Below, one piece after another: positions 15,934 to 24,603 of a DNA stretch of 64,000 nucleotides. Within the stretch, counting starts at the first letter, position 1. Every line of letters starts with the position of its first letter. The stretch is from Bosea sp. F3-2 (GTDB lineage Bacteria; Pseudomonadota; Alphaproteobacteria; Rhizobiales; Beijerinckiaceae): the NCBI RefSeq assembly GCF_008253865.1, contig NZ_CP042332.1, positions 310,001-374,000 of the forward strand, in the 5' to 3' direction. The position numbers were made by a program, and so were the translations under genes. The notes under the pieces are model-generated. The model did not search any database. It was not told where the DNA came from and saw only the letters and a program-made list of their open reading frames with translations.

Positions 15934-17927
15934 CTAGACGCCGAAGGGGAAGGTCTCGACGAGTTCCCCGACGTCCCATTCGGACGAGCGTTCCAGCGGC
16001 TCAACCGCGCGCGTCTCGTCGAAATGCAAGAGGACGTCGAACTGGGCGGCTAGATTGGCATGGAAGTAGTGGCGGGCCCGCTCCGTCTCCGGCCGGTAGA
16101 TCACGCCGATCGCCCGTTCCAGGAGCTGTGGCGGCAAAGCTTTGCCATCATGGCGCAAGTCGAGCTGGAAGCGACCGGCAGAGATAGCATGCAACAGGGC
16201 TTCGAAGCTGCTCGGCAAGGCTGGCCGGACGGTTTTGCGCTCCGAGATACCGCCCATTCCGAGGCGGCCGTGACGGTTCCGCGATAGGTCGTGAAGCCGA
16301 CGAGGAAGGCTTCATGCTCATGGGCCTCGCGAACGAGCTGTCCGAGATTGATCTCGCCGATCCGACTTCTTTCCGTCGCCCGGGCATCGCCGAGATGGGA
16401 GTTGTGCGCCCACACCACGATCTTCGGGGCTCGGGCGCCTCTGCCGAGATGGGCGGCGAGCGCTTCGAAGGTCTCGGCCATGTGCCGATCGCGCAGGTTC
16501 CAGGTGGATTCCGGAGCCAGGAACATCGCGCGGTAATAGGCCTCGGCATTCTTGACGAGGCGCGCGTTCTGCTGGGCCGCGAAGAGATCGTCTTCGTCCG
16601 CGCCCTCCTGGGGTTGCGCTCCGACGGCGCGCCGCTTCAGCATCTCGACCAGTTGCGCGACCACGGCATCCTGCCAGGACTTCTCGACCTCGTTGCCCGC
16701 GATGAACCCGTAGGATTGCGGATCCGGCCCGAAATGATCGAAACAAGCATAGCGCTGGCGTGCGGTCTCTGCCGCGGTCGGGTCGACCTTGTCGAGATAG
16801 CGCAGCACGGCCTTCATCGACCCGTGCAGAGCATAAAGATCGAGCCCATAGAACCCGGCCCTGGTCTCGTTTCCGACGAGAACCTCATTGTGCCGGCGCA
16901 GCCATTCGATGAAGTCGACGACGACCTTGTTCCGCCACATCCAGGTCGGGAAGCGCCGAAAATCCGAGAGAGCCTCCCCGGCGTCGAGGTCTTCGCTCGT
17001 TATCTGGGCGTAGCGGTTGACCCGGTAGGCATCGGGCCAGTCCGCCTCGACGGCGACGGCGGTGAAGCCCTTCTCCTCGATCAGGCGGTGAGTGATCCGA
17101 GCCCGCTCTTCGTAGAATTCGTGAGTGCCGTGCGAAGCCTCGCCGAGCAGCACGAAACGGGCCTCGCCGATAAGGTCGAGAAGCCCATCATAGTCACTCA
17201 CCCCGCCGGAAAGCCGAACGATGTGCTTCCGCAGCTTGGCGGTGGTGGCATCATCGGCGAAGTCCCCGTCCGGGGAGCCGGTTGCACGCGTTGACCTCGC
17301 GAGCAGCCCACGGACCTCATCATCGCTCGTCTGGGAGAAATCCTCGTACCAGCGCCCGAGACCGATCAGAGGTTCGGGCGTCGTCGCGCAGATCACCTCG
17401 TCCGCATCGGCCTGCATCGCCTCGCAAATGTCGGGACTGCCCACCGGAACGGCGGCGATGATGCGGGACGGATTGCCCTTCCGCAGCGCCCTGATAGCAG
17501 CCAGCATGGTCGATCCGGTCGCCAGTCCGTCATCCACGAGGATAACGGTTCGTGCGTTCACCCGGAGCGGCGGACGTCCACCACGATAGAGGCGTTCGCG
17601 GCGCAGGAGCTCCTTTTCCTCCTTCGCAGTCACGCCGTCGATGACATGAGGTGGAAGCCCGAGGCCATTGACCACCTCGTGGTTCAGGACGCGGACGTCA
17701 CCGGTCGCGATCGCTCCCATGGCAAATTCCTCGTACCCGGGAACGCCGAGCTTGCGCACGATGAAGACGTCGAGAGGCACCCCCAGGCTCCGCGCCACTT
17801 CGAAGCCGACGGGAACGCCCCCGCGCGGCAGGCCCAGCACGATCACATCGTCGCGCTCTAAGTAGTGAGCGAGCTTAGCGGCAAGCTCCCGCCCGGCTTC
17901 GCGTCGATCCGAGAAGACTCTGCGCAT
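15934..17927 (-). pseudogene. phosphoribosyltransferase / erythromycin-esterase-like fusion, frameshifted near the 3' end
   Basis: From ATG at 17927, residues 1-215 form a type I phosphoribosyltransferase (VIVLGLPRGGVPVGFEVARS; PRPP loop VILVDDGLATGSTM). Residues about 240-610 form an EreA-like domain (VLLGEASHGTHEFYEERARI, VAVEADWPDAYRVNRY, WAHNSHLGDAR). One G is missing near 16250, where TGGGCGGT should read through, so the last 107 codons (GGISERKTVRP... to FPFGV, ending at 15934) are in another frame. Such fusions are known in alphaproteobacteria and actinobacteria, but their substrate is not established. Starts 14 bases after the Cys-rich gene, so co-transcribed. Sequencing error remains possible. 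Confidence 0.8.
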
Positions 17928-17941
17928 GACCCCGGTTCCGA

Positions 17942-18175
17942 CTAAGCCCGGTCCTTGAGGGCGCTCGCTCCTTCCTGCTTGGCACAATGGGCACAGCAAT
18001 AGATGACGTCGTCCTGCTCGACTCCGTGGCCAATGACGCGGCAGCCGCAATGCGGGCACGTCGGCGCGAGTTTCTGAACGGCGCATTCGAAACTATCGAA
18101 TGTGTAGGTTTGTCCGTCCGAGATGATCTGGAAGGACTTATCGTAGTCATTTCCGCATTGTTCGCATCGGGCCAT
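17942..18175 (-). CDS. Cys-rich zinc-ribbon / metallothionein-like small protein
   Basis: 77 residues from ATG at 18175 (AAAGGAGGG upstream). Cysteines occur as CEQC at the N-terminus, a single C in FDSFECAV, CPHCGC in the middle and CCAHC near the end, with histidines between (IGHGVEQDD). This is a compact zinc-binding fold of the type annotated as prokaryotic metallothionein-like. Zinc storage or redox sensing is inferred. It is the first gene of a unit with the phosphoribosyltransferase/esterase fusion and has an EcfG-like promoter candidate. Confidence 0.75.
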   Translation of the reverse strand: MARCEQCGNDYDKSFQIISDGQTYTFDSFECAVQKLAPTCPHCGCRVIGHGVEQDDVIYCCAHCAKQEGASALKDRA

Positions 18176-18198
18176 GGCATCGCCCTCCTTTGAGGTCG

Positions 18199-18223
18199 AA
18201 CCAGTGACGGAATGCGAAGTTCC
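18199..18223 (-). promoter_or_regulatory. EcfG-like general-stress promoter candidate
   Basis: On the minus strand GGAAC (18223-18219), 16-base spacer, GGTT (18202-18199), one mismatch from GGAAC-N16-CGTT. Predicted transcription start is about 15-20 bases before the Cys-rich gene's ATG, just upstream of its ribosome site. Confidence 0.4.
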
Positions 18224-18432
18224 GGATCGCGATGCTTCTATATGGACGAGGCGAGCAATCTGCCGACGAATGAGGCGCTGCTGTCGCTGAAGGATGTGAG
18301 GCGATCTAACGCGCGCGGCTCGCTCACGAGAAAGCCGGTGGCCAGAGCGCGACGATTCCGACGGGGACCGACAGGCCATTTTCCCCCGGCCCCAGGATCT
18401 TGGCGGCGGAGGTCCATTTGCTCGACGTTCTG

Positions 18433-18909
18433 TCACTGCCCTGTGGGCAGCCTGTCGATGAGCTTGTCGCTGGCCGCCGCGAGATCGAATACGCCTTCGG
18501 CCCGCGCATAGTCCACCCGGACCAGGCCGGCGGCGGCGCGCGCCTGCTCGAATGTCTCCGCGACGACGAGCGCAACCGCCTGATGGTAATGCTCGATGGC
18601 GGGGCCTCCGAGCAGGGTCGCGGTGTTCCGGCCGCCCTTGCTGAGCTTGCCGGCCTTCTCCGCCGTGACGATCGCGAGCACGCCGGGCGCAGCCTGCGCT
18701 TTCGCAAGGTCGATCGAGACGAGCCGCCCCTTCGGGATCGCCGCGCCCACGACATAGCCATAGGCCTGGTTCGGCACGACATCGTGGCGTTCATAAGCGT
18801 AGGGCGCCGTGCCCGTGGTCTTGAGCGGGCCGTCGATCCGGCTGGTGGGCTGGCCGATCACCTTGAGTTGGTCGATCGGGTTGGTGGTCGCTGGGATATC
18901 GAACCTCAT
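18433..18909 (-). pseudogene. paoC-like molybdopterin subunit, N-terminal fragment
   Basis: 158 codons match only the start of a xanthine-dehydrogenase-type molybdenum subunit (normally about 730 residues): VIGQPTSRIDGPLKTTGTAP, NQAYGYVVGAAIPKGRL and EQARAAAGLVRVDYARAEGV. The frame then ends after LPTGQ. All molybdopterin-binding segments are missing, so the enzyme cannot be made. The ATG follows the FAD-subunit frame with a few bases' spacing, as in intact paoABC operons. Confidence 0.85.
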
Positions 18910-18912
18910 GGC

Positions 18913-19785
18913 TCATCCTCGCGCTTCTGAGAGAACGGCACCGAGGGTGCGCTCGATCAGCGGCAGCTTGAATGCGTTCTGCTGGGTCGGGTTGGCGCCG
19001 GCGCGGCCTCTGCCGCCTCGACGCGCCATGGCTTGTGCGCCACGCCGCCGAGCGCCACGCGCCCGCTTCCGTCCGGCTGGACGATCGCACCGACCGAAAC
19101 CAGTGCAAAGGCGTAGGAGGCGCGATCGCGGACCTTCCAATAGATCTGCTTGCCGCCGACCGGTTTCGGCAACGTCACCGCCGTGATCAGTTCTCCGGGC
19201 AGGAGGGTGGTCTCGATCTGGGGCGTGTCGCCGGGCAGTCGGTAGAACTCGGCGATGGAAATGCGCCGTGCTGCGCCATCCGGGCGCAGGGTCTCCACCG
19301 TCGCGTCGAGCGCGCGCATGGCCACGGCCATGTCGCTCGGATGCGTGGCGATGCAGGCATCGCTGGTGCCAAGAATGGCGTGATTGCGCGTGAATCCGCC
19401 GATAGCCGAACAGCCGCTGCCGGGCTGGCGTTTGTTGCACGGCTGGTTGGTGTCGTAGAAATAGGGACAGCGCGTGCGCTGGAGGAGGTTGCCCGCAGTC
19501 GTTGCCCTGTTGCGCAATTGGCCCGAGGCGCCGGCAAGCAGAGCGCGCGAGAGCAGCGGATAGTCGCGCCGCACGCGCTCATCCGCGGCGAGATCGGTAT
19601 TGCGCACCAGGGCGCCGATCCGCAGGGCGCCGTCGGGCGTGGCTTCGATCTTGTCGAAGGCGAGCCCGTTCACATCGATCAGATGGGTGGGCGCCTCGAT
19701 CTCGAGCTTCATCGCCCCGGATCCGGGTGGCGGCGGCAACCGCTTCGGCCGGCGAAGTTGCGCGTTCGTAGGTGAAGGACTTCAT
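18913..19785 (-). pseudogene. paoB-like FAD-binding subunit with two internal deletions
   Basis: The start MKSFTYERATSPAEAVAAAT at 19785 is normal, but the FAD-binding GGTNL segment that should follow is deleted with a frameshift. The frame resumes at MKLEIEAPTHLIDVNGLAFD. The middle is well preserved, including the Cys-rich loop RTRCPYFYDTNQPCNKRQPG. A second deletion with frameshift after WRVEAAEAA joins to PTQQNAFKLPLIERTLGAVL, ending at 18913. Non-functional relic of a periplasmic-type aldehyde oxidoreductase subunit. Confidence 0.85.
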
Positions 19786-20309
19786 GCCTTCCTCCTCGCC
19801 ACCTCGCTGATGGCGTCGATGATGTTGGGATAGGCGGCGCAGCGGCAGATGTTGCCGCTCATGCGCTCGCGGAGCTCCATGGCCGTCAGTTCCGGCCGCG
19901 CCATCAGATCCGCGCTGACATGGCTAGGAATGCCGGCCTTGATCTCGTCGAGCACGGCGACCGCCGAGCAGATCTGGCCCGGCGTGCAATAGCCGCATTG
20001 ATAGCCATCGTGCTTCACGAAGGCGGCCTGCATCGGATGGAGGTTCTCGGGCGTGCCCAGCCCCTCGATCGTGGTGACGCTATCGCTCTCGTGCATCACC
20101 GCCAGCGTCAGGCAGGAGTTGATCCGGCGGCCCGCGACGATCACCGTGCAGGCGCCGCACTGGCCGTGATCGCACCCCTTCTTGGTTCCGGTGAGATGAA
20201 GATGCTCTCGGAGTGCGTCGAGCAAGGTGGTACGAACATCAAGCCTGAGTTTGCGTGTCTCGCCGTTCACGACCATCGACACATCGGACATGGAGGGCTG
20301 GTCAGGCAT
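19782..20309 (-). CDS. paoA: 2Fe-2S subunit of aldehyde oxidoreductase (PaoA-like)
   Basis: 175 residues, intact. The plant-type cluster cysteines are in GCDHGQCGACTVI with the fourth at NSCLTL. The second cluster has GYQCGYCTPGQI and NICRCAAYPNI. In the family this subunit shuttles electrons from the molybdenum subunit to FAD. No Tat signal is seen at this start. The stop overlaps the paoB start (ATGA, 19782-19785). Both partners downstream are broken, so this survivor probably has no complex to join. Confidence 0.88.
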   Translation of the reverse strand: MPDQPSMSDVSMVVNGETRKLRLDVRTTLLDALREHLHLTGTKKGCDHGQCGACTVIVAGRRINSCLTLAVMHESDSVTTIEGLGTPENLHPMQAAFVKHDGYQCGYCTPGQICSAVAVLDEIKAGIPSHVSADLMARPELTAMELRERMSGNICRCAAYPNIIDAISEVARRKA

Positions 20310-20525
20310 CGTCGACCTCCCGGAAGGCGCGATAGGCTGGGCGTGAGCTAGCGATGGAACCCCACGCGCCGCGGAAGCACCCCAGCAAGGAGCACGTCCC
20401 GTCGCCTGATCTCGTGATCGCTATGGATTTGCATGTGACGTTCCAATCCCTGGCGCGACGCCGCGGTGTTTGGACTTCGGCTAAGAACAAAGCCATCGAA
20501 TGATGGTTCCGCCGCCGCCAATCAT

Positions 20526-20543
20526 GAGGCCGCGCGTGCGGCC
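20526..20543. terminator. perfect GC-rich hairpin (AGGCCGC-GCGT-GCGGCCT)
   Basis: Seven-base arms with a four-base loop, followed by CTTCATTT. It lies between the paoA start and the MFS relic, downstream of nothing intact on the plus strand. A weak terminator is the simplest reading. Confidence 0.4.
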
Positions 20544-20592
20544 TCTTCATTTGACGGTCATTCGCCAGCTCGGTTGCTTTGGTTGGAGACCG

Positions 20593-21259
20593 TCAACGTG
20601 GCCGCAACAACCGAAGCGCGACCGCCGCGGCCAACAGCGTGACGCCAGCACTGGCGCTAAAGACGGCATTCAAGCCTTCTAGATCGGCAATCCAGCCCGA
20701 CGCCGGACTTCCCACCGCCATCGCGATATCGAGAAAGACCGTATCAATACCCATGATCAGTCCCCGGGTCTCGGGAGAGTTGTTCCGAACGGCCTCTACG
20801 CCGAACCCGGGATAGACCAGCGAGTATCCGAACCCGGCCAACGCGGCGCCTGCGGAGGCGAGCATGCCGTTGCGCGCAAGCCCTATGTGCAGCAATCCCG
20901 CCGCCTGCACTACGACTAACAGCAGCGCGATTCTGGCTCCCCCGAATTTGTCCGGCAGGTGACCGCAGAGCAGGCGGGCCGCGATCAAGGCGACGCCGAA
21001 CGCGGTGAAGGCCAGCCAGACGGGCTGCCAGCCGTGATCGCTGTAGAGAGGCGAGCAGAAGGCCAAGATCGCCCCGTAGCCGACGCTGCTGAGCGCGGCA
21101 CACCGATACCTGGGAGCCAGACGGCGCTGAGTGTACTTGCGAGACGCCTTGGCTCGCCGAAGTCGCGGATGGGCAGCGGATGCTCGCAGCAAGCCCAGGA
21201 ATACGATGAGAGGTAGGAGCGTTGTCGCGATACCGATCGCCGCGACGGAGAGGGTGGGC
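20593..21259 (-). pseudogene. MFS transporter, C-terminal half only
   Basis: About 220 codons without a proper start, reading from APTLSVAAIGIATTLLPLIV into six hydrophobic segments typical of the second half of a major-facilitator protein. Included are the conserved loop RLLCGHLPDKFGGARIALLL and GYSLVYPGFGVEAVRNNSPE (YhhS-like). The N-terminal half is absent. The fragment stops abruptly just before the LysR stop codon at 21271. Confidence 0.75.
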
Positions 21260-21270
21260 GCGATGAATCG

Positions 21271-22179
21271 CTATCCTGAGCTCTCTTCCACGACGGCAAA
21301 GGCATTCCGGACCGCATAAAGCTCGGCCACAAATGCTGAGACGAGGCGGGAGTTCACGCCACCAGGTGGCTTCAATAGCAGGGCGCGGAAATGCACTGCT
21401 GGCTCGAAGGGGCGAATGACAATTCCCTTTATCATCTTGTCGGCGATGATGAAGGGGTTGACCAGTCCGATGCCCAGGCCTTGCGCTGCCAGGATGGCGA
21501 TGGTCACGCCGTATGGCGTTTCGACCAAAATGCGGGGCTGGACACCGTGTTCCGCGAAGATCCTGTCCATGGCGAGCCGCACGGTGTCCTCCGGGGCGAG
21601 CGCCAGGAAGCCCTCGTCGTTCAGGTCTGTCGGCGTGATCACGCCCCGGCTCGCCAGCGGATGTCCCTGCGGCATAACGCAGACGGCGCGAGGCGTGGTG
21701 AACACGCTGTGCAGGACACCGTTGGTGTCGATCTCGTCCGCGGCCAGGCCGATGTCGAAGCTGCCCGACGCCACCAAATCGCGCACGACGTTGGAGGTGC
21801 GGACCTGATAGCTGATCCGCACCTGCGGGTGCTTGCGCGAGAACGCGGTGATCGCGCGCGGGACCAGGCCATGTCCAAGCGCCGAGAGGCTGGCGACCCT
21901 GATGGTCCCGGCGCCGACTTCCTTGATCTGGGCGGCGCGCAGCTTGAGGCGATCGAGGCCGACCAGATTGGCCTTCACCTCGGCGTGGAAGAGCAGCGCT
22001 TCCCGGGTCGGCACCAGGCGACCCCGAATCCGGTCGAAGAGGATGAAACCGAGCTCGGCTTCGAGCTTGGCGAGCGAGCGGCTGATCGCCGGCTGGGATG
22101 TGTCGAGCAAGGCGGCCGCGGCCCCGGCCCCGCCGCTGGTCATGATCGCGTGGAAGACGTCGATGTCGCGCAGGTTCAT
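21271..22179 (-). CDS. LysR-type regulator
   Basis: 302 residues. The N-terminal winged HTH (RDIDVFHAIMTSGGAGAAAA, TSQPAISRSLAKLEAELGFI) is followed by a co-inducer domain (FDIGLAADEIDTNGVLHSVF, AAQGLGIGLVNPFIIADKMI). Divergent from the cystathionine-beta-lyase-like gene with 79 bases between starts and a TCTAT-N10-ATAGA element there. Probable control of the lyase/transport operon by an amino-acid-derived ligand is inferred from layout. It resembles the NocR/OccR type that regulates amino-acid uptake. Confidence 0.9.
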   Translation of the reverse strand: MNLRDIDVFHAIMTSGGAGAAAALLDTSQPAISRSLAKLEAELGFILFDRIRGRLVPTREALLFHAEVKANLVGLDRLKLRAAQIKEVGAGTIRVASLSALGHGLVPRAITAFSRKHPQVRISYQVRTSNVVRDLVASGSFDIGLAADEIDTNGVLHSVFTTPRAVCVMPQGHPLASRGVITPTDLNDEGFLALAPEDTVRLAMDRIFAEHGVQPRILVETPYGVTIAILAAQGLGIGLVNPFIIADKMIKGIVIRPFEPAVHFRALLLKPPGGVNSRLVSAFVAELYAVRNAFAVVEESSG

Positions 22180-22207
22180 GCGAAAGCCATATCAAAATCG
22201 GATCGAG

Positions 22208-22227
22208 TCTATCGACACGGTCATAGA
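22208..22227. promoter_or_regulatory. LysR-type operator candidate
   Basis: TCTAT (22208-22212) and ATAGA (22223-22227) form an inverted repeat with a 10-base spacer, a T-N11-A-type LysR box. It sits centrally between the divergent LysR and lyase genes. Confidence 0.45.
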
Positions 22228-22258
22228 TGGCAATGTGTTACCGGGCTAGCGTCGGCCC

Positions 22259-23470
22259 ATGACGAAATCCGACGATACCTCCCACATCCATCCGCCTGCG
22301 CGTTCGCAGCGGCCGTTCCAGGCGGTTGCAATGCCGGTCGAGCGCGCTTCGACGATCATTTTCGACGATCTCGAGGCGTTCGAGAAACGGGCGGAGCGCG
22401 TCTATGACGGCTTCAGCTATGGGCTGTACGGAACGCCGACGAGCCGGCTCCTCGAAGACCACATCGCCCAGCTCGAAGGTGGGGCAAGGGCGCTCGTCGT
22501 GCCGTCGGGCATGGCGGCGATGACGCTGGCGACGATGGCGGTGTGTCGGAGCGGCGACCGTGTCCTGATGCCCGAGACGCTCTATGGCCCGGCGCGGGAC
22601 ATGATCCTGCGTTTCCTCGGGCCGCTCGGCATCGCGGCGCAATCCTACGACCCGCAGCTCGATGCCGGGATCGCGGAGCTTCTCGACGAGCGGACGCGGC
22701 TGGTCTGGGTGGAGTCGCCGGGTTCCGCGACCTTCGAGGTCCAGGACGTGCCGGCGATCATCGCGGCGGCCCACGCGGTGGGCGCACTGGTAGCCGCCGA
22801 CAACACCTGGGCTTCGCACCTCCTATTCAAGCCGCTGGCCCACGACGTCGACATCAGCATGCAGGCATTGTCGAAACATGCTGGCGGCCATGGCGACCTG
22901 CTGATGGGCTCGCTCGCCGTGCGGGACGAAGGCCTGTTCCGGCGCCTGAAGGATACGGCGCGCTTCCTCGGCTACGGCGTTTCGCCCGAGGATTGCGCGC
23001 TGTGCGAGCGCGGCCTGATGACCATGCCGGTCCGCATGCGCCATGCCGCGGCGAGCGCGGCCGAGATCGTGAGCTGGCTGTCGCAGCGCCCGGAGGTCGT
23101 CCGGGTCCTGCACCCGGCCGTGCCGGAACATCCCGGGCATGCGGTGTGGAAACGGGATTTCGCGGGCGCGGCCGCGGTGTTCTCAATCGTGCTCAGGCCC
23201 GAACTCGGGCCGCTGCAGCGCGAGGCCCTCCAGAGGATGCGCTTGTTCAAGCTCGGTGCGAGCTGGGGCGGCGTCCATTCGCTGATCGCGGTCAACGATC
23301 CGCGGAAAGGCCGGACCAGCCTCGACTGGCTGCCACCGGGGCCGGTCTGGCGGTTGTCGATCGGCTTGGAAGCACTCGATGACCTGATCGGCGATCTGGA
23401 ACAGGCTTTTGTCCCGTTTGCCGAATTCGCGATGGCGTCGAAGGCGGTGGGCCGTACGGCAGCTGAATAA
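22259..23470 (+). CDS. metC: cystathionine beta-lyase-like PLP enzyme
   Basis: 403 residues of the Cys/Met-metabolism PLP family. Substrate loop YGLYGTPTSRLLEDHIAQLE, phosphate-binding region VPSGMAAMTLATMA, Asp181 in ADNTWASHLLF, and the Schiff-base lysine at Lys206 in MQALSKHAGGHGDLLMG. The family cleaves C-S bonds of cystathionine, cystine or related thioethers, or carries out gamma-elimination. Exact reaction not decided. It starts the operon with an amino-acid ABC transporter (26-base gap), suggesting catabolism of the imported amino acid rather than methionine synthesis. Confidence 0.85.
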   Translation: MTKSDDTSHIHPPARSQRPFQAVAMPVERASTIIFDDLEAFEKRAERVYDGFSYGLYGTPTSRLLEDHIAQLEGGARALVVPSGMAAMTLATMAVCRSGDRVLMPETLYGPARDMILRFLGPLGIAAQSYDPQLDAGIAELLDERTRLVWVESPGSATFEVQDVPAIIAAAHAVGALVAADNTWASHLLFKPLAHDVDISMQALSKHAGGHGDLLMGSLAVRDEGLFRRLKDTARFLGYGVSPEDCALCERGLMTMPVRMRHAAASAAEIVSWLSQRPEVVRVLHPAVPEHPGHAVWKRDFAGAAAVFSIVLRPELGPLQREALQRMRLFKLGASWGGVHSLIAVNDPRKGRTSLDWLPPGPVWRLSIGLEALDDLIGDLEQAFVPFAEFAMASKAVGRTAAE

Positions 23471-23496
23471 CCACAGCAAACTCTAAAAACAGGGGA

Positions 23497-24537
23497 ATGG
23501 AGATAGCCATGACAAGATTGAAAGTGCTGCTCGGCGCAGCTCTTGCCGCCACTGGTCTAACGGCGAGTATCAGTGATGCCAGCGCGCAGAGCGTCGTGAA
23601 CAAGATCAAGCAGCGCGGCTATGTGAGCTGCGGTGCAAGCCAGGGCGTCCCCGGTCTCTCCCGACCCGACGAGAACGGATACTACCGCGGCTTCGATTCC
23701 GACATCTGCCGGACCTTCGCGGCCGCCATCCTCGGCGACAAGGACAAGATCCGCTTCGTGCCGCTCAATGCCGGCCAGCGCTTCCCGGCGCTGCAGACCG
23801 GCGAGATCGACGTCCTGTCGCGGACCTCGACCATTACTCTTTCGCGCGACACGGTGGTCCGCTTCGTCTGGATCACGCTCTACGATACTGACGGCCTGCT
23901 CGTCCGCAAGGCCGACAAGATCACCGATCCCAAGCAGCTCGCCGGAAAGACGGTCTGCCTGCAAGGCGGCGGCAGCCTGACCGAGAAGGCGATCGAGGAG
24001 ACCGAGGAAGAGCACGGGATCACGATGAAGAAGGTCTACTTCGATTCGACGATCCAGGCGCGCGACGCCTTCTTCGGGGGCCGTTGCGACACCTATGTGA
24101 CCGATGGCACGGCCGCCGCCGGCCAACGCGCCTCGGTCGCCAAGAACCCGGACGACTACGACATCATCAAGGTGGGCCATGCAGCCGAGCCGAACGGCGT
24201 CGCGGTCGCGCGCGGGGACGATCAGCTCTTCGACATCACGCGCTGGACGATCAATGCCCTGCTCTGGGCCGAACTCCACGGCATTACCGCCAAGAACATC
24301 GACGAAAAGCTGAAGACGGCGACGAGCGACGTCAAACGGGTCCTGGGGCAGGAGCCGGGCTTCGGCAAGCCGCTCGGGCTCGACGACAAATGGGTTTACA
24401 ACGTCGTCAAGCAGATGGGGAACTACGCCGAGATCTGGGACAACAATCTCGGGAAGAGCAGCCCGCTCAAGGTCGATCGCGGCATGAACGGGCTCTGGAA
24501 GGATGGCGGCCTGAACTACCCCTACCCCTGGGACTAG
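23497..24537 (+). CDS. aapJ: amino-acid ABC transporter substrate-binding protein (AapJ-like)
   Basis: 346 residues with a Sec signal (MTRLKVLLGAALAATGLTAS ... ASAQ). Mature protein has VSCGASQGVPGLSRPDENGY, FDSDICRTFAAAILGDKDKI and TGEIDVLSRTSTITLSRDTV, all typical of AapJ/BztA. Cysteines bracket the mature N-terminus and middle (CRTF, RCDTYVTDGT). It binds an L-amino acid in the periplasm and docks to the two permeases encoded next. Paralogue of the orphan at 3999 with the same motif order. Confidence 0.9.
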   Translation: MEIAMTRLKVLLGAALAATGLTASISDASAQSVVNKIKQRGYVSCGASQGVPGLSRPDENGYYRGFDSDICRTFAAAILGDKDKIRFVPLNAGQRFPALQTGEIDVLSRTSTITLSRDTVVRFVWITLYDTDGLLVRKADKITDPKQLAGKTVCLQGGGSLTEKAIEETEEEHGITMKKVYFDSTIQARDAFFGGRCDTYVTDGTAAAGQRASVAKNPDDYDIIKVGHAAEPNGVAVARGDDQLFDITRWTINALLWAELHGITAKNIDEKLKTATSDVKRVLGQEPGFGKPLGLDDKWVYNVVKQMGNYAEIWDNNLGKSSPLKVDRGMNGLWKDGGLNYPYPWD

Positions 24538-24603
24538 CCGTTGCCGGGGGAGCGTGACGAACGCTCCTCCGTTCGATGTCCAAGCCGGAAAGGGGAGAGC
24601 GGC

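Noticed and set aside
20744..22195. 483-codon minus frame spanning the LysR gene and MFS relic
   Set aside because: Out of frame with both recognisable proteins, so a GC-bias artefact.
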